Source: Galbula dea (taxonomy: Eukaryota; Chordata; Aves; Piciformes; Galbulidae). Taken from it: a DNA stretch of 64,000 nt. Shown here piece after piece: positions 23,805 through 34,559 of the stretch. The DNA lies in NCBI GenBank assembly GCA_013399015.1, contig VWZX01008461.1, positions 2,026,926 through 2,090,925 on the forward strand. Reading direction: 5' to 3'. Numbering within the stretch: the first letter of the stretch is position 1; each line of letters begins with the position of its first letter. The position numbers and the translations under genes are program-made. Below the pieces are notes generated by a model. The model was not told the DNA's origin. It saw only the letters and a program-made list of their open reading frames with translations, and made no database searches.

Positions 23805-25164
23805 GGCAAGGCAGAAAGCAGCTCTGCTCAGGGGCTGCACTGGCATGGGGCTGGATTTGCTATCCCCAGGCATGAGCTCCTGGCACCCTCCCCCACCAGC
23901 TGCCCTGCATGGGGCCTTCTTGTCTCACAGTGGGTTTAGTGGCATGGGACTCACATCCCATGGAGGCAGGGAAGCTGTTTGGGACATCAGAGGCTAAGTT
24001 GCAGGTATTTGATCTGAGTTTGGCTCTGAAAGCAGCTGTTTCCCATCTTTTCTGAGCTCTGCTGTTCAACACTTGTATTTTCTCCTCTTGCAAAAGGATA
24101 ACCTCCCTGGTGTGGGCTACTGCAGCTATCACTGCCCTGCTGCAGAAGGGTCAGGGCTCCAGTCCATGCTGGCTTGCAGCAGCCATGGTGTTGCTCCTGC
24201 TTCTCTGCTCTCTGGGCATCCCTGCTTCTGTCCCAGCAGCTTCCTGCACATCTCCATGCTGTGGCTGTCAGGGCTCTGCAGAGGTCCCTGTGGGAAGGCC
24301 AGGAGAAAGGCAGGGGTAGCTGGAGAAGCAAGTGATGCAGAGGAGTTTTCAGTTGTGCAGAGATGAGGGTACACAGGTTTGCTCTTTGCTGGGGGAACAC
24401 TGAAGTGTCTTCATTCCTCCTTGAATCCCAGCCCTCCTCTCCCTGCCCTCAGCCCAGTGATTCCCTGGGGATGCATTTGCCCCAGCAGCACCATCCCAGC
24501 AAGGGTGGCACAAACCCTGCCAAGCCTCCAGTATTCAGAGTATCTTCTGATGGTCAGCCTCACCCTGGGGGAAAGCCTCCAAGCAGCAGAGTGTGCTCTG
24601 AGCTAACACTGCTGTTGGGTGCTGTGCTCAAGGGTTTAGTCATGTCCTTGGGGGTTTTCTCACCCTTGTGCTACTGGGGAATGCAAACTCCCTGCTATGG
24701 GAGGCCAGTGACTGGAGCAGAAGGTGCTGGGTCCTGTGTCAGCACTGTCAGTGCTCCCTGAGAGCAAACATTCCTGTCCTGGCACTGGGTAATTCCTATT
24801 TTCTGATCAGGAAATGCTTTGTTCAGCCCAAATCTGAGTGGCAGCTGCTGCCTCCCAAGTGAAGGTGTCTCCCAGCAGTGTTTGGGGATAGACAAGAAAT
24901 CATTTTCTGATGAGGATTTCTTTTCTCTCTGTTCCTTATGACTATTGTGGGCATCTCCAGTAAGCAGCTTAAGGCATCTCACTTACCTGTTCCAGTCCTG
25001 CCTGCAAACGTTGGATTGGATTAAACTTTGATTATCTGCTAGAGAGTAAACCCCAGCAATCCTCTGCCAGACAGTGTTTACATTTTGGAGTGTGTGCTGG
25101 GGTGTGTTTGCATTGGCAGAGCTGTGCAGATCTGCAGCCAGATTTAGATACCTTCTCCCCATGA

Positions 25165-25197
25165 GTCTGTCTGTCTCTCTGTCTGTCTCTCTGTCCC
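25165..25197 (+). repeat. TCTG/TCTC microsatellite
   Basis: gtctgtctgtctctctgtct and continuing; two alternating eight-base blocks. Confidence 0.9.
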
Positions 25198-25325
25198 CTG
25201 CATGGGTCATGTGTGGCAAGGGGCAGCAGTTCCCATGGCACCACTGAGCTGGTGCAGAAGCACCTGGGCACATCCCCAGTGAGGGTTCTGGGACCTTCCC
25301 AGGGACATCTGGGAGGGAAGTGCTC

Positions 25326-25764
25326 ACAGAATCCCAGCATGGTTGGGGTTGGAAGGGACCTCTGGGGATCAGCCAGTCCAACCCCCCCTGCTCCAGCAGG
25401 GTCACCCCCAGCAGCTTGCCCAGGGTCACCTCCAGCTGCCTTGGGAATCTCTCCACACAAGGAGACTCCACAGCCTCTCTGGGCAGCCTGGGCCAGGGCT
25501 CCAACACCCTCACACCAAACAAGTTTCTCCTCCTGTTCAGCTGGAACCTCCTGGCTTCCAGTTTGTGCCCAGTGCCCCTTCACCTGGCCCTGGCCACCAC
25601 TGAGCAGAGTCTGGCCCCAGCCTCTTGCCCCCAGCCTTCAGCTCTTGCTCAGCATTGAGCAGCTCCCCTGTGGGGCTGCTGTTCTCCAGGCTAAGCAGCC
25701 CCAGGGCTCTCAGCCTTTCCTCCTGCCAGAGCTGCTCCAGTGCCCTCAGCATCTTCCTAGCCCT
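25326..25764 (-). mobile_element. CR1 LINE 3' fragment (440-bp form, copy 1)
   Basis: On +: cagaatcccagcatggttgg, ctctggggatcagccagtcc, cagcctctctgggcagcctg, ggccaccactgagcagagtc. Very similar to the copies near 46.3 and 63.0 kb. Antisense in the candidate CASTOR2 3' UTR. Confidence 0.93.
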
Positions 25765-26002
25765 AAACTCAACTGTGAACCTTAGTTAACTCTGTTGTCT
25801 TCAGCCCCCTGGTTTCCATCCCTTGGCCTCTATCTTGATGGAATCTTCCTGAAGCCCAGCTCAGTGGAAACAGCAGCTCTAGTTGGCAGAGGTGAGGAGC
25901 AGGGTTCTGCATCATGGGCTGGGCACTGGAGGCTGCCCAGCAAACCCTGCAGCAGCTCTGCTGAGCATGGAGCAATGCACAGACCCTGCTTTAAGCAGGG
26001 GA

Positions 26003-26008
26003 AATAAA
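26003..26008 (+). terminator. CASTOR2: Possible proximal poly(A) signal AATAAA
   Basis: Canonical hexamer about 4 kb after the CASTOR2 stop, downstream of a CR1. Could be an alternative end for CASTOR2 or chance. Confidence 0.25.
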
Positions 26009-26289
26009 GGAAGCATGCATGAAACCAAGTGTATTCTAATTGTAGGGGGTAGGTGTGCAGGTAAACATCCCTCTTTGGAACATCCATAGCCAAGATGTCC
26101 CTTGCTTGGCCTCTAGACAGCACCAGCCACTTCCCCTTTGGGGTTGGAAGGTAATTTGTATTTTGAAGCCTAGGACTGAATGTTACCTTGGCATTGCAGC
26201 TTACATGTAACAGCTTCTCCTTTGGGCAGTTTGCCTGTGCTGCTGCTGCCTGCCCTGGCTTTGCTGAGGACCTGACCATGAGGGAGCAC

Positions 26290-26412
26290 AAACCCCACAC
26301 AGCTCAGCCCAGCTGAGAGCACTGAAGTTTTGCAGCTGAGGCCCAGCCCAGCCCCACCAAGCCCAGCTCAACCCCACCCAGCTCAGCTCAGCTGAACCCA
26401 GCTCAGCTGCAT
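26290..26412 (+). repeat. Low-complexity CAGCYC repeat
   Basis: Repeated cagcccagc, agctcaacc and agctcagctcagctg units over about 120 bp. Strongly C/A-skewed on +. Confidence 0.85.
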
Positions 26413-27658
26413 GAAGGGTGCTGAGCTTGCAGACCACCTGTGTAAGTCCCTGGGCTCCCTTGTGTTTGGGGAGGGATAGGGTTGGTTGGGGTTTTTTTGG
26501 TTGTTTTGTTTTCCTCCCTTTTTTAGCTTTCTGCAGAGTGTTGTAGCTGAAGTGTGGGTGGATTTGGAGTGGAGAGAGCCAGAGTTGCCCAGCAGAACTC
26601 TGCCAGGATGGAAATGCTGAAGGGGGGAAGCACTTCCCTCCTAGCTCTCTTAGCTCTGGCCTCTGCCTGTGCCATAGCAGAGCTGCTCAGCTGCTGAGGG
26701 TCCCTCTCCAGGCAGACCCAGCACTGTTCCTGGTGTCCTTCCAACCCTAAAAGGTGATGCCAAAAACCCCTTTCATCCTTCACTTTAGGGGTAGTTGTGT
26801 TTTTCCTCCCAGTATGCATATGGCAGAGGCAGTGTCTCTGTTGCATGGCACATGTGGGAAGATGCTATCGGAGGCTGAGGTTCAGGGTCCCCCTGCCCTG
26901 CCCAGCTTCCTGCTGCTCTCTCAGCCTCTGGGGCTTTGAAACCAGCTCTCTGCAGTTACAGTAATGAGCATTTTCTTTTTCCCAGAGGATTCCTAACTAG
27001 CACTTTTGTAACTTGGAAAACATTGTTTCCCAGGTACCTGCTTCCCTGGCCCATCTGGGAATGCTGCTGGAAGCATCACCCCACTTGCTGGGATGGCTGC
27101 TGGCAGCATTAAGTGCTCCTTCAGCCCCCACAAAGAGGATGGAGTTGAGTCCTGTTTGCCTGCCGAAAGAGGCTGGAGCAGCCCCAGGGCTCAGGCAGCT
27201 GGGAGGCTGCTGTAGGGAGCAGGTCACACAGGAGATAACAGCCCTAGCAGGACAGCCCCTCCTCACCCTCCATGCCCCTGCACAGTCATTCCTGATGGTT
27301 GGAAGTGCATGTGGAGAGATTTTTTTTCCCTTTGGCTGCAGGAAAGCAGTTTGTGGCTGGTGAAAAGACTGTAAGAACTTCCCGGGGGAAGCTGAAGGAA
27401 GGGGCAGAGGAGTTGAATGCATTGGGCAAAAACCCCACAGCCTTTTTGTTGTAGCTGTTTCTTGTGATTGCTTTTAAGGCCAGTTTGAATGTTTGAGGTC
27501 ACTGAAATGACCTGGAGAGCTGGTTGTGCTGCTGCAACTGCAACCCATCCTCAAGCAGTGTTGCCTCAGACAGGAGTGACCTGCAGAGGGGGAGACCCCC
27601 CAGGGCACAGAAGGTTCAGGGCTCTCCCCTCCAGCCATGCAGGTCATCTGCAGCCACA

Positions 27659-27697
27659 GCCCTAGGGAGGTTGTTTACCCTAGGGAGGTTGTTTACC
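27659..27697. repeat. 18-bp tandem duplication
   Basis: cctagggaggttgtttac occurs twice in direct tandem. Confidence 0.9.
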
Positions 27698-28515
27698 TGC
27701 TCCTGGCCTTGAAGAAGTCCCTAAATTTGGAGTGTCTCCTTTCTGTGTTGGCCCTGGGGGTGTGTGGCTGTGGGTGGGTGCTGGTGAGGAGGGGCAGGGT
27801 GTGCTGGGTTGGGAGCTTTGAAGAGGAGCACATGGTGTTTCCTGTAATCCTGGCTGCTCAGCTTGATGGCCTTCACCTTGGTTTGGTTTGATCACAGTAT
27901 CAGAAGATGAATCATGGGCTCTCTCTATCCTCCTGTCCCTGCCCTCCAGGATCCCCTCTTCTAGCCCCTTGGGGCCTGAGCCATCTCAGTTCTTCCTTCC
28001 TCTGGGTTTTTATTTGTTCTGCATTTGTGAAGTGCTTTGGTAGCAGTGGGGAACAGAGGAGTGAGTACATCAATGTCCCTGGGACAGGGGCTGGGGTGCT
28101 TGCACAGCTCCCCAGAAGCACTGGAAGAGTCTGCTCCCAGTGCTGCTGGTTGTGCTGGAGCCAGGGTTGTCCTTGCCTCTCATCCAAAAACCTCAGTGCT
28201 GCTGCTGCTAAAACTAATCCTGCTAATCTGATAGCCATTGCTAGCAGAGGTGTGAGAACTGCAGTGAAGTGCTGCTAGAGCTTGGCTAGGGGCTTGGCAA
28301 TGGAGGGAGGAGGATGGCACTCACCTGCCTCTTGCCAGCCCAGGGCTGTGCTCAGTGTTGCAGCCAGTGTGGCCCTGTCCCTACTGCCTGGACCTGGGTC
28401 ACTCCTCTCATTGTCCTTCTCCTGAGCATGGGCTGCAGGCTTGGCTTTGGGGCTTCATGGGGCACGAAGCTGAGGAGCAGCTGATTTGTCTTAGCACCAT
28501 GCTTTCTGCCAGCAC

Positions 28516-28549
28516 ATCTGCCTCCTTCTCCTTCTCCTCCTCCTCCACA
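28516..28549 (+). repeat. CTC/CTT pyrimidine tract
   Basis: ctccttctccttctcctcct and continuing. Confidence 0.85.
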
Positions 28550-30125
28550 CTGCCTCTGTGGCAGCCAGGGATGGCAGTGACAGCAAGAGGGTGCTCATGC
28601 TGCTGACCCAGGTGGTCATCTGGCCACAGCTCTGGGGACAGGTAGGGGAGAAGGTGGCCACCAAGCAGTGACTCAGGGCTTTGGCTGCTCCAGTTCAGCC
28701 TTTGGAAGAGCCTGGCTCCCTCTCTCTCTCCATGAACTCCCCAGGCAGCTTGTTCTCTCCTTCCTTTCACTAAAATTAGGGGCAGGGGGTTGAGGACCTT
28801 CATTTGGTGCCCATGCTCACCCACTCCCACCCACAAGCTGTGACAGCAGGTCCTGGTGCTGCTGGGGTTTGGGGTCTCAGTGCCACAGAACACACTCTGG
28901 CTCTGCAGTCCCACCACACAAACGTGTCCAGCTGTGCTCCTACAGCTTGGGGTTGGCTCCTGCACCCAGGAGGGTTAATGAGGAGGGAGTGTTGCCTGGA
29001 GGGAGCTTCAGCATCTTCATCAGTGCTTAGGAAGAGGTTTTAGGTTTGGTTCTCTGGGCTCAGATGCACTGAGCTGTGTCCCTGCAGGGTCAGGGTGGTT
29101 TACACTAACTCCACTGCATTGGGAACGTTTGGAGCCAGACAGGTTGGGGTCAGCCCTTGCCACAGCCACAGTGCATCACCACTTCACAGTGAACAAGACC
29201 AAGACTTCTCTCTTTCTCCCTTGTTTTGGACTTGGGAAGGAGCCCACATTGCCCCAGATGCCATGGACCCAAATGTCTGGAACTGCCAAGTAAGCAGAGA
29301 GGCTCCTGGTGTAGTGATTGCCCAGCTCCACCCAGGCTCAGCCTCTCTGCTCCCAGCTCCTGGGAACGGCCACGTTGGGCAGCTCAGGGAGGAAACACAA
29401 GGCTTTAGCCCCTTCCTTAAAGAAGCTCTTTAGGTATCGTTATCTCTGCAAGTGACATGCCACTTCTAGCCTCAGACAGCCCCCCGCAGGCTGGCTGAAG
29501 TCAGGCTGGGGATGCAAGGAACCCTGGGCACCCTGACCTCCTGCAGCCTCTCCTGCCTCAGAAAACCCACAGGAGCCTTTCCTTTGGGGAGGGAGCAAAA
29601 AACAATGTGTATTTTGTCCACTTTGATTACTAGACTAATGCATACAGCCTGGGGGGTCAGGGGGAAGTCCACCCTGGCTGCACACCCTGGCCCAGGCTGT
29701 CAGGAGGCTGCTGGTTGTGGCTGTGCTAGGTGGGACCATGCACTGCAGATGAGGGCAGCAGCTCAGGGGCACAAGGCATAGGGGAGCCCAAAAGCCTTGG
29801 TGGCCTTCATGGCAGGGATGTTACCCCCATGGGGCAGAGTAGTGTTGGCAGCAACTGAGGCTCCTGCTCTGGGCATGGTGTGGAGCTGAGAAGTGGATGC
29901 TTTGCTTTCCCAGCAAGTGCACTTGCTGCTTTACTTTGCTGGTCTTCTGCTGAAGAGCTGAGCTTCCTGTACTGTCTGGGGAAACCAAACAAAGGAAAGA
30001 GAAACAAATCCTCGTGTTCCAGAAGACATGACAGTCTATTTTGTACTTTGTAAAGTGTTCCTTCAAATGAAAAAGGATAAAAAGTGAAACATGCTGCCTG
30101 CTTTTGTACTGATCAAACTGATGAC

Positions 30126-30131
30126 AATAAA
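30126..30131 (+). terminator. CASTOR2: Candidate poly(A) signal AATAAA, CASTOR2 distal
   Basis: Canonical hexamer in an AT-rich, UTR-like context, with a G/T-containing stretch just downstream. It is the last + strand candidate before the convergent RCC1L gene. Confidence 0.5.
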
Positions 30132-30407
30132 GGAGAGCTTGGCCTTGTCCAGAAGATGTAGCTCTCTTTTTCTTTTTCACCATATGGCCTTGGTCTTACT
30201 CCCACCAGTGCCCTTTGCCTACATTCATCCATCTAGGAGGGACAAGAAGACATGGCCAAGGCTCACTGGTATCCCACACCTGTCAGCAGGTGGATTTTAC
30301 CTCCTAGAGATGGTACCTGCCATCATCTTCTCCATCTTGCAGCTGGTCTCTGGGAGCCACCAAACCTGCCCTATCCTAGTCCCTTGCAGTAAGGAGTTGG
30401 TGGGATA

Positions 30408-30867
30408 CAGCTGGAGTGTGGCCAGGGAAGGGCAAGGGAGGTGGGGAAGGGTCTAGAGCACAAGTGTTGTGAGGAGCAGCTGAGGGAACTGGGGTTGGTT
30501 AGCCTGAAGAAGAGGAGGCTCAGGGGAGACCTTCTCACTCTCTGTAACTCCCTGAAAGGAGGCTGGAGCTGGGTGTGGGGGGATTTGGCTTCCTCTCTCA
30601 AGGAACAAATGATAGGACAAGAGGAAATGGCTTCAAGTTGTGCCAGGTTGGTTTAGGTACAAAAAAATTCTTCCCCCCAAAAAAAGAGTTGTCAGGCATG
30701 GGCCCAGGCTGCCCAGGGCAGTGGTGGAGTCACCATCCCTGGAGGGGTTCCAAAACCATCTAGATGTGGTGCTTAGGGACATGGTTTAGTGGCATGGGGT
30801 TGTTGGACTTGATGCTTGATGATCTCAGTGGCCTTTTCCAACCTTAATGGATCTACAGTTCTATGTA
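30408..30867 (+). mobile_element. CR1 LINE 3' fragment
   Basis: tgaggagcagctgagggaac, aggaggctcaggggagacct, atgataggacaagaggaaat, gtggtggagtcaccatccct and tail ggatctacagttctatg. Just past the CASTOR2 poly(A) candidate. Confidence 0.93.
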
Positions 30868-33327
30868 TATGCAAGACTTAAGTTTTACCTGCTCACAGAA
30901 GCCTGGGAGCTGCCTGGGGAGGCTGGAGAGCTCCAGCAGAGACCCTGCCAGAGCATCCCCTGAGCCCTGCACCTCCTCAAGGCTGGAGCAATGTCAGCTC
31001 CTCTCAGCCTGACTGTGCTGCCCAAGTCTTGGTCAGCAACGTGGCTGCACAGTGCCATGGCCACCTGCTTCTCAGCAAGGAGGAGCTGAACACAACAAGA
31101 AAACCCAGTGAGATGAGCAGAGGTCTAACAGTTTACTCTGGCTGTTTAAAGGGAAGCAGCTCTTCTACAGACACTGTGATCAGGAAAAGCATCTCCTTTA
31201 TTGTTTTTAAGCACAGTGTAACCCATTCCTGACTCTTCTGGTCAACTGCAAGAGCACTGATGGAAGAATTCAGTGTGGGCTTGCTCATCTGGAATGCAGC
31301 CTTCATGCAGAGCCTTGCCTCAAGAATTCCATCCATTAATAAACCCCAATCAACACAGGCACTGCCACACAATCAGCTCAGCCCTGCCTGCAGCCACCCT
31401 CCCAAAAACCATTGCTGTCTTAGGGTAACTCCTCAGGATTTAGGCTGCTAACCTGCTGCCCAGAGCCCTAAGACACTGCACACCCTCAGAGGATTCAGCA
31501 TTAGTGGTTTTCCTCCTTTCCATGCCCAGGATCCCACCCTTCTTCAGGAGGTTCTTGGGCACTGGGAGTGGGATCCAGCCCCTTGCAGAAAAAAAACAGG
31601 ACCAAAAAAAAGCTTCTGCTGAGTCATGGCAAAGGAATCTGTCATTTCAGGAGTATCTGGAGTGCTTCTGGCTAATTATTAGCTCTCTGAGTCATTTGTT
31701 TTTGAAGGATCCTGTAGAGAAAAGAGTTTGCTGTAATGTAGCAGGTGCCTAAAATCCTCTCTCTGCTTTCTGGGTTTTAGTCCCAGTCTGGCAGCTCAGA
31801 CAAAGCCCAGTCTTGCTGTGCTGGTGCTCCCAGGGCTGCAGGGCCATGGCTTTCTCACCCCTTCCCTCCTGCAGCCCCCTCCAGGCCCCCTGTCAGAGAG
31901 CTGAGGCTGGTCTGCCTCCTGCCTGGAGCTGTGCATGGCCATGGCCCTGTGCAAGTGTCTTCTCCTCAGGAGCTTTCAGCCTATTTTAAGCCAAGGCCAA
32001 CAGCACAGTGGTGTTTGGAGGGCAAATTACTCTTGCTAATCAATGCAGAAATCAAGCAGGTTATTTGAGTTCTAATTTGAGCTGCTCCCTGTGTGTGTCC
32101 CTGGCCTGTAACCCCTCTCACTGCAGGTATATTTAGGGATGCAGGTGTATTTTGGGCTAGCTCATTTGCCATACTTTGAAGGACAAAGTGATGCAAAGTT
32201 GCCTCCCAGCACCTGCCTGGGATGACCTGGGCTCATTCCACCATGGCAGGGCTCCTGCAGGCCCTGGCTCCATTGCTCACAGGAGGCAGGAGCTGCATAA
32301 AGCTCCCCAGTTGTGGCTCCCTCTGCCAGGGAAGGGGTGGGGGAATAGGGAGAGTATTTATTCTGCTGTTTTCTGAACCTCTTTTTCTTCAAGCAAACAT
32401 TTGTTTGGGTTATTTCCTAGCTCCAGAGAAGTAAGTGGGGGGAAAGGTGCTGCCCCAGCAATGCTGTTAGCTAGGGCTTGGCAAAGTTTCACCCACATCC
32501 TCAGCTTTCCAGATCCAAAAGCCCCACCAACACTCTCTGTAACTGCACCTGGCCCCAGCTCATCTTCTGTCTGTGTTCCCCAAGCTGCATCCTGCTGTTG
32601 GAGACCACCTGGACCCAGGATGGCCCCAGAGGGAGCAGCAGGTGCTGCCCACAGAGGAGGGAAGGGTCTGCAGTGAGGGCTGGGGTGGTGGAGATAAAAA
32701 GCTGCTGAGGTGCTCTCAGCACACACACCCCAGAGCAGCAATATCCACCCAGGGAATGGTTGGTAACATCTCTTCACTAGAGTTTTTCTATCTGTTTTTC
32801 AGTGCTGTAATAAGCTTCCTCCTGTGAAAAGGCCACAGCTTCCCCCCTGAGGCCAACAAGACATATTTGGGCAGCTGAAGTTGCCTGAGCTGCATGTAGA
32901 GGAAGGGATAAATTAAAGGCAACTCAACAGGAGTTCACAGCAGCAAAGGTCTGCCACAGTTGAACAGCAGCACTTCCAGAGGAACCCTACCAACAGCTCA
33001 GGTGCCTGTCTCTGTTCCTGGGGACCTTGTTTCACCTTTCCTGCCCTTTATGCAATAACCTTCATCAAGGCAGAGCTCACCCCCCTGAGTGCTGGGAATT
33101 ACACAACAGATTTGATACAGAACTTGGCTAATGGAGCCAAGATGTGAGCACACCATGTCCCCTGGGCCCACAGACAGAGGTATGGAGGTGGCTGAGATGA
33201 CAGAAGAGGTTTCCTGTCCCATCCCTGGGAACAAAACTGCTTCAGTTTAAATGCAGAGTGCAAGACAGTGCACAGCTGAGGTGTGAAGCCAAACTCAAGA
33301 ATATTCCACAACTCCTGATAAAGACTT
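30868..33327. other. Convergent intergenic interval, CASTOR2 / RCC1L
   Basis: About 2.5 kb with no recognised exon, RNA gene or repeat beyond short homopolymers. Neighbouring genes end towards it from both sides. Confidence 0.5.
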
Positions 33328-34481
33328 TCTATAAGAAGCAATCACTTTATTAGCTTGGACTTTGCCAAAATAATTGACACAGTAAGAGTATCCCACACAG
33401 AGACAAATGACCCAGCTCTGCCCTGCTGCTTAGGCTATTTCACAGGAGACAGTTTCCCACACTTGAGTAGAGATGTGGCAAGTGCCTCCTACAGCTAGAG
33501 ACACCTGCTGCACCCCTACTCTGTCCTCAACACACTCACCACAGCTGCTCTGCTAAGCAGGTACCAAGGAACAAGGCTCTGCCTCCTCCCTGTTCAGCCT
33601 GAAAGGCACTACCCAAAAGCCTGGCTCTTTTAGAAGGGCTTTTTGCAGGTGACAGCCACCCTGAGGACAGCAAGAGTGCAAGGACTCCCCAAAAATCCCA
33701 GGCAGTGGTTTGTGATCAGTACCTGATGCCAAAGGTACTGCCTGAGCACCAACCCTGCAGCAAGCTCCACTCCCTGCCTGCCTCCCTGAGCAACCTGGGC
33801 TGGCTACTGTCACCATCAACCTGTCCCTCCACAGGCAGGGCAGAGAAGACAGCCTGTGATTTATCTTTCCAAGCTGTCTTATTTAACAGTACTTTTCCCC
33901 CTTCAAGCAAGACAAAGGTGTTCCTTGGCTGGTCCATCTTTAGAGCCCAGGTGGAAGCCTGCCACAGCCTGGGGTAGGGAAGAGCAAAACCTCTGCCTCC
34001 AGGCCATGGGCTGGGCATCCAGCTTCCACAGCTGGTGCTGGACACCAAGGGCAGCTGTGCTGGGCTCTAACAGGCTGGACTTTTCCACATCAAAATGACT
34101 TTTAACAATCAACCAACCAACCTTTCCCTTGAGAAACAGCTTGGCTCAAACCCAGAGCTGGTGACAGCCCACACAGTGAATGTCCCCTGCTACAGACTTC
34201 ATCTAGTGCCAGTCTTCCCTGAGGCAGAGGGACTGACCTGCTGTGGGACTCTTTGGAGGCTGATCATGAACCACCCAGAGCACTTCTTGTGTTTCCCCTC
34301 CCTTCAGGGAAGGCAATTCCTTCCTGCAGCCAGGACAAAGCCAGAGATGCCAGCACTGCTGTGGCTGTCTCTGCTCACAGGCACTGCTTGCTTGGCTTCA
34401 CAGGATGTCTTCCTCTTCCAGAAGCTCATGAGCAAGTCCCTCCCATATTAGCACAGTGCTGGGTGAGGATCATCCACACCA
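33328..34481 (-). other. RCC1L: RCC1L 3' UTR (predicted)
   Basis: About 1.15 kb from the stop codon to the first minus-strand AATAAA at 33351-33346. No coding exon or recognisable repeat seen inside. Confidence 0.6.
33346..33351 (-). terminator. RCC1L: Poly(A) signal AATAAA, RCC1L
   Basis: First canonical hexamer on the minus strand after the RCC1L stop. Cleavage would fall near 33325-33330. Confidence 0.6.
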
Positions 34482-34559
34482 CTAGGTGAAAGACTTCACC
34501 AGGCTCACCATGTGATCAACTCCACAGGCAACATCCACCACCTCCCCAGGTACAGTCAC
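34482..34559 (-). CDS. RCC1L: RCC1L coding exon 11 with stop
   Basis: Acceptor gtctgctgcag. Encodes VTVPGEVVDVACGVDHMVSL then VKSFT and a TAG stop at 34484-34482. Confidence 0.94.
   Translation of the reverse strand: MTVPGEVVDVACGVDHMVSLVKSFT

Larger units (their letters stand above)
21998..30150 (+). other. CASTOR2: Candidate long 3' UTR of CASTOR2
   Basis: No other coding exon is recognised between the CASTOR2 stop and 30.1 kb. The stretch 30030-30150 has the look of an mRNA 3' end: tgtactttgtaaagtg, then an AATAAA at 30126-30131. Earlier possible signals are ATTAAA at 22473 and AATAAA at 26003. The interval holds two ATT-rich runs, a GGAT-type tetranucleotide array and one CR1 in antisense orientation. 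That all of it is one UTR is inference; RNA evidence would decide. Confidence 0.45.
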
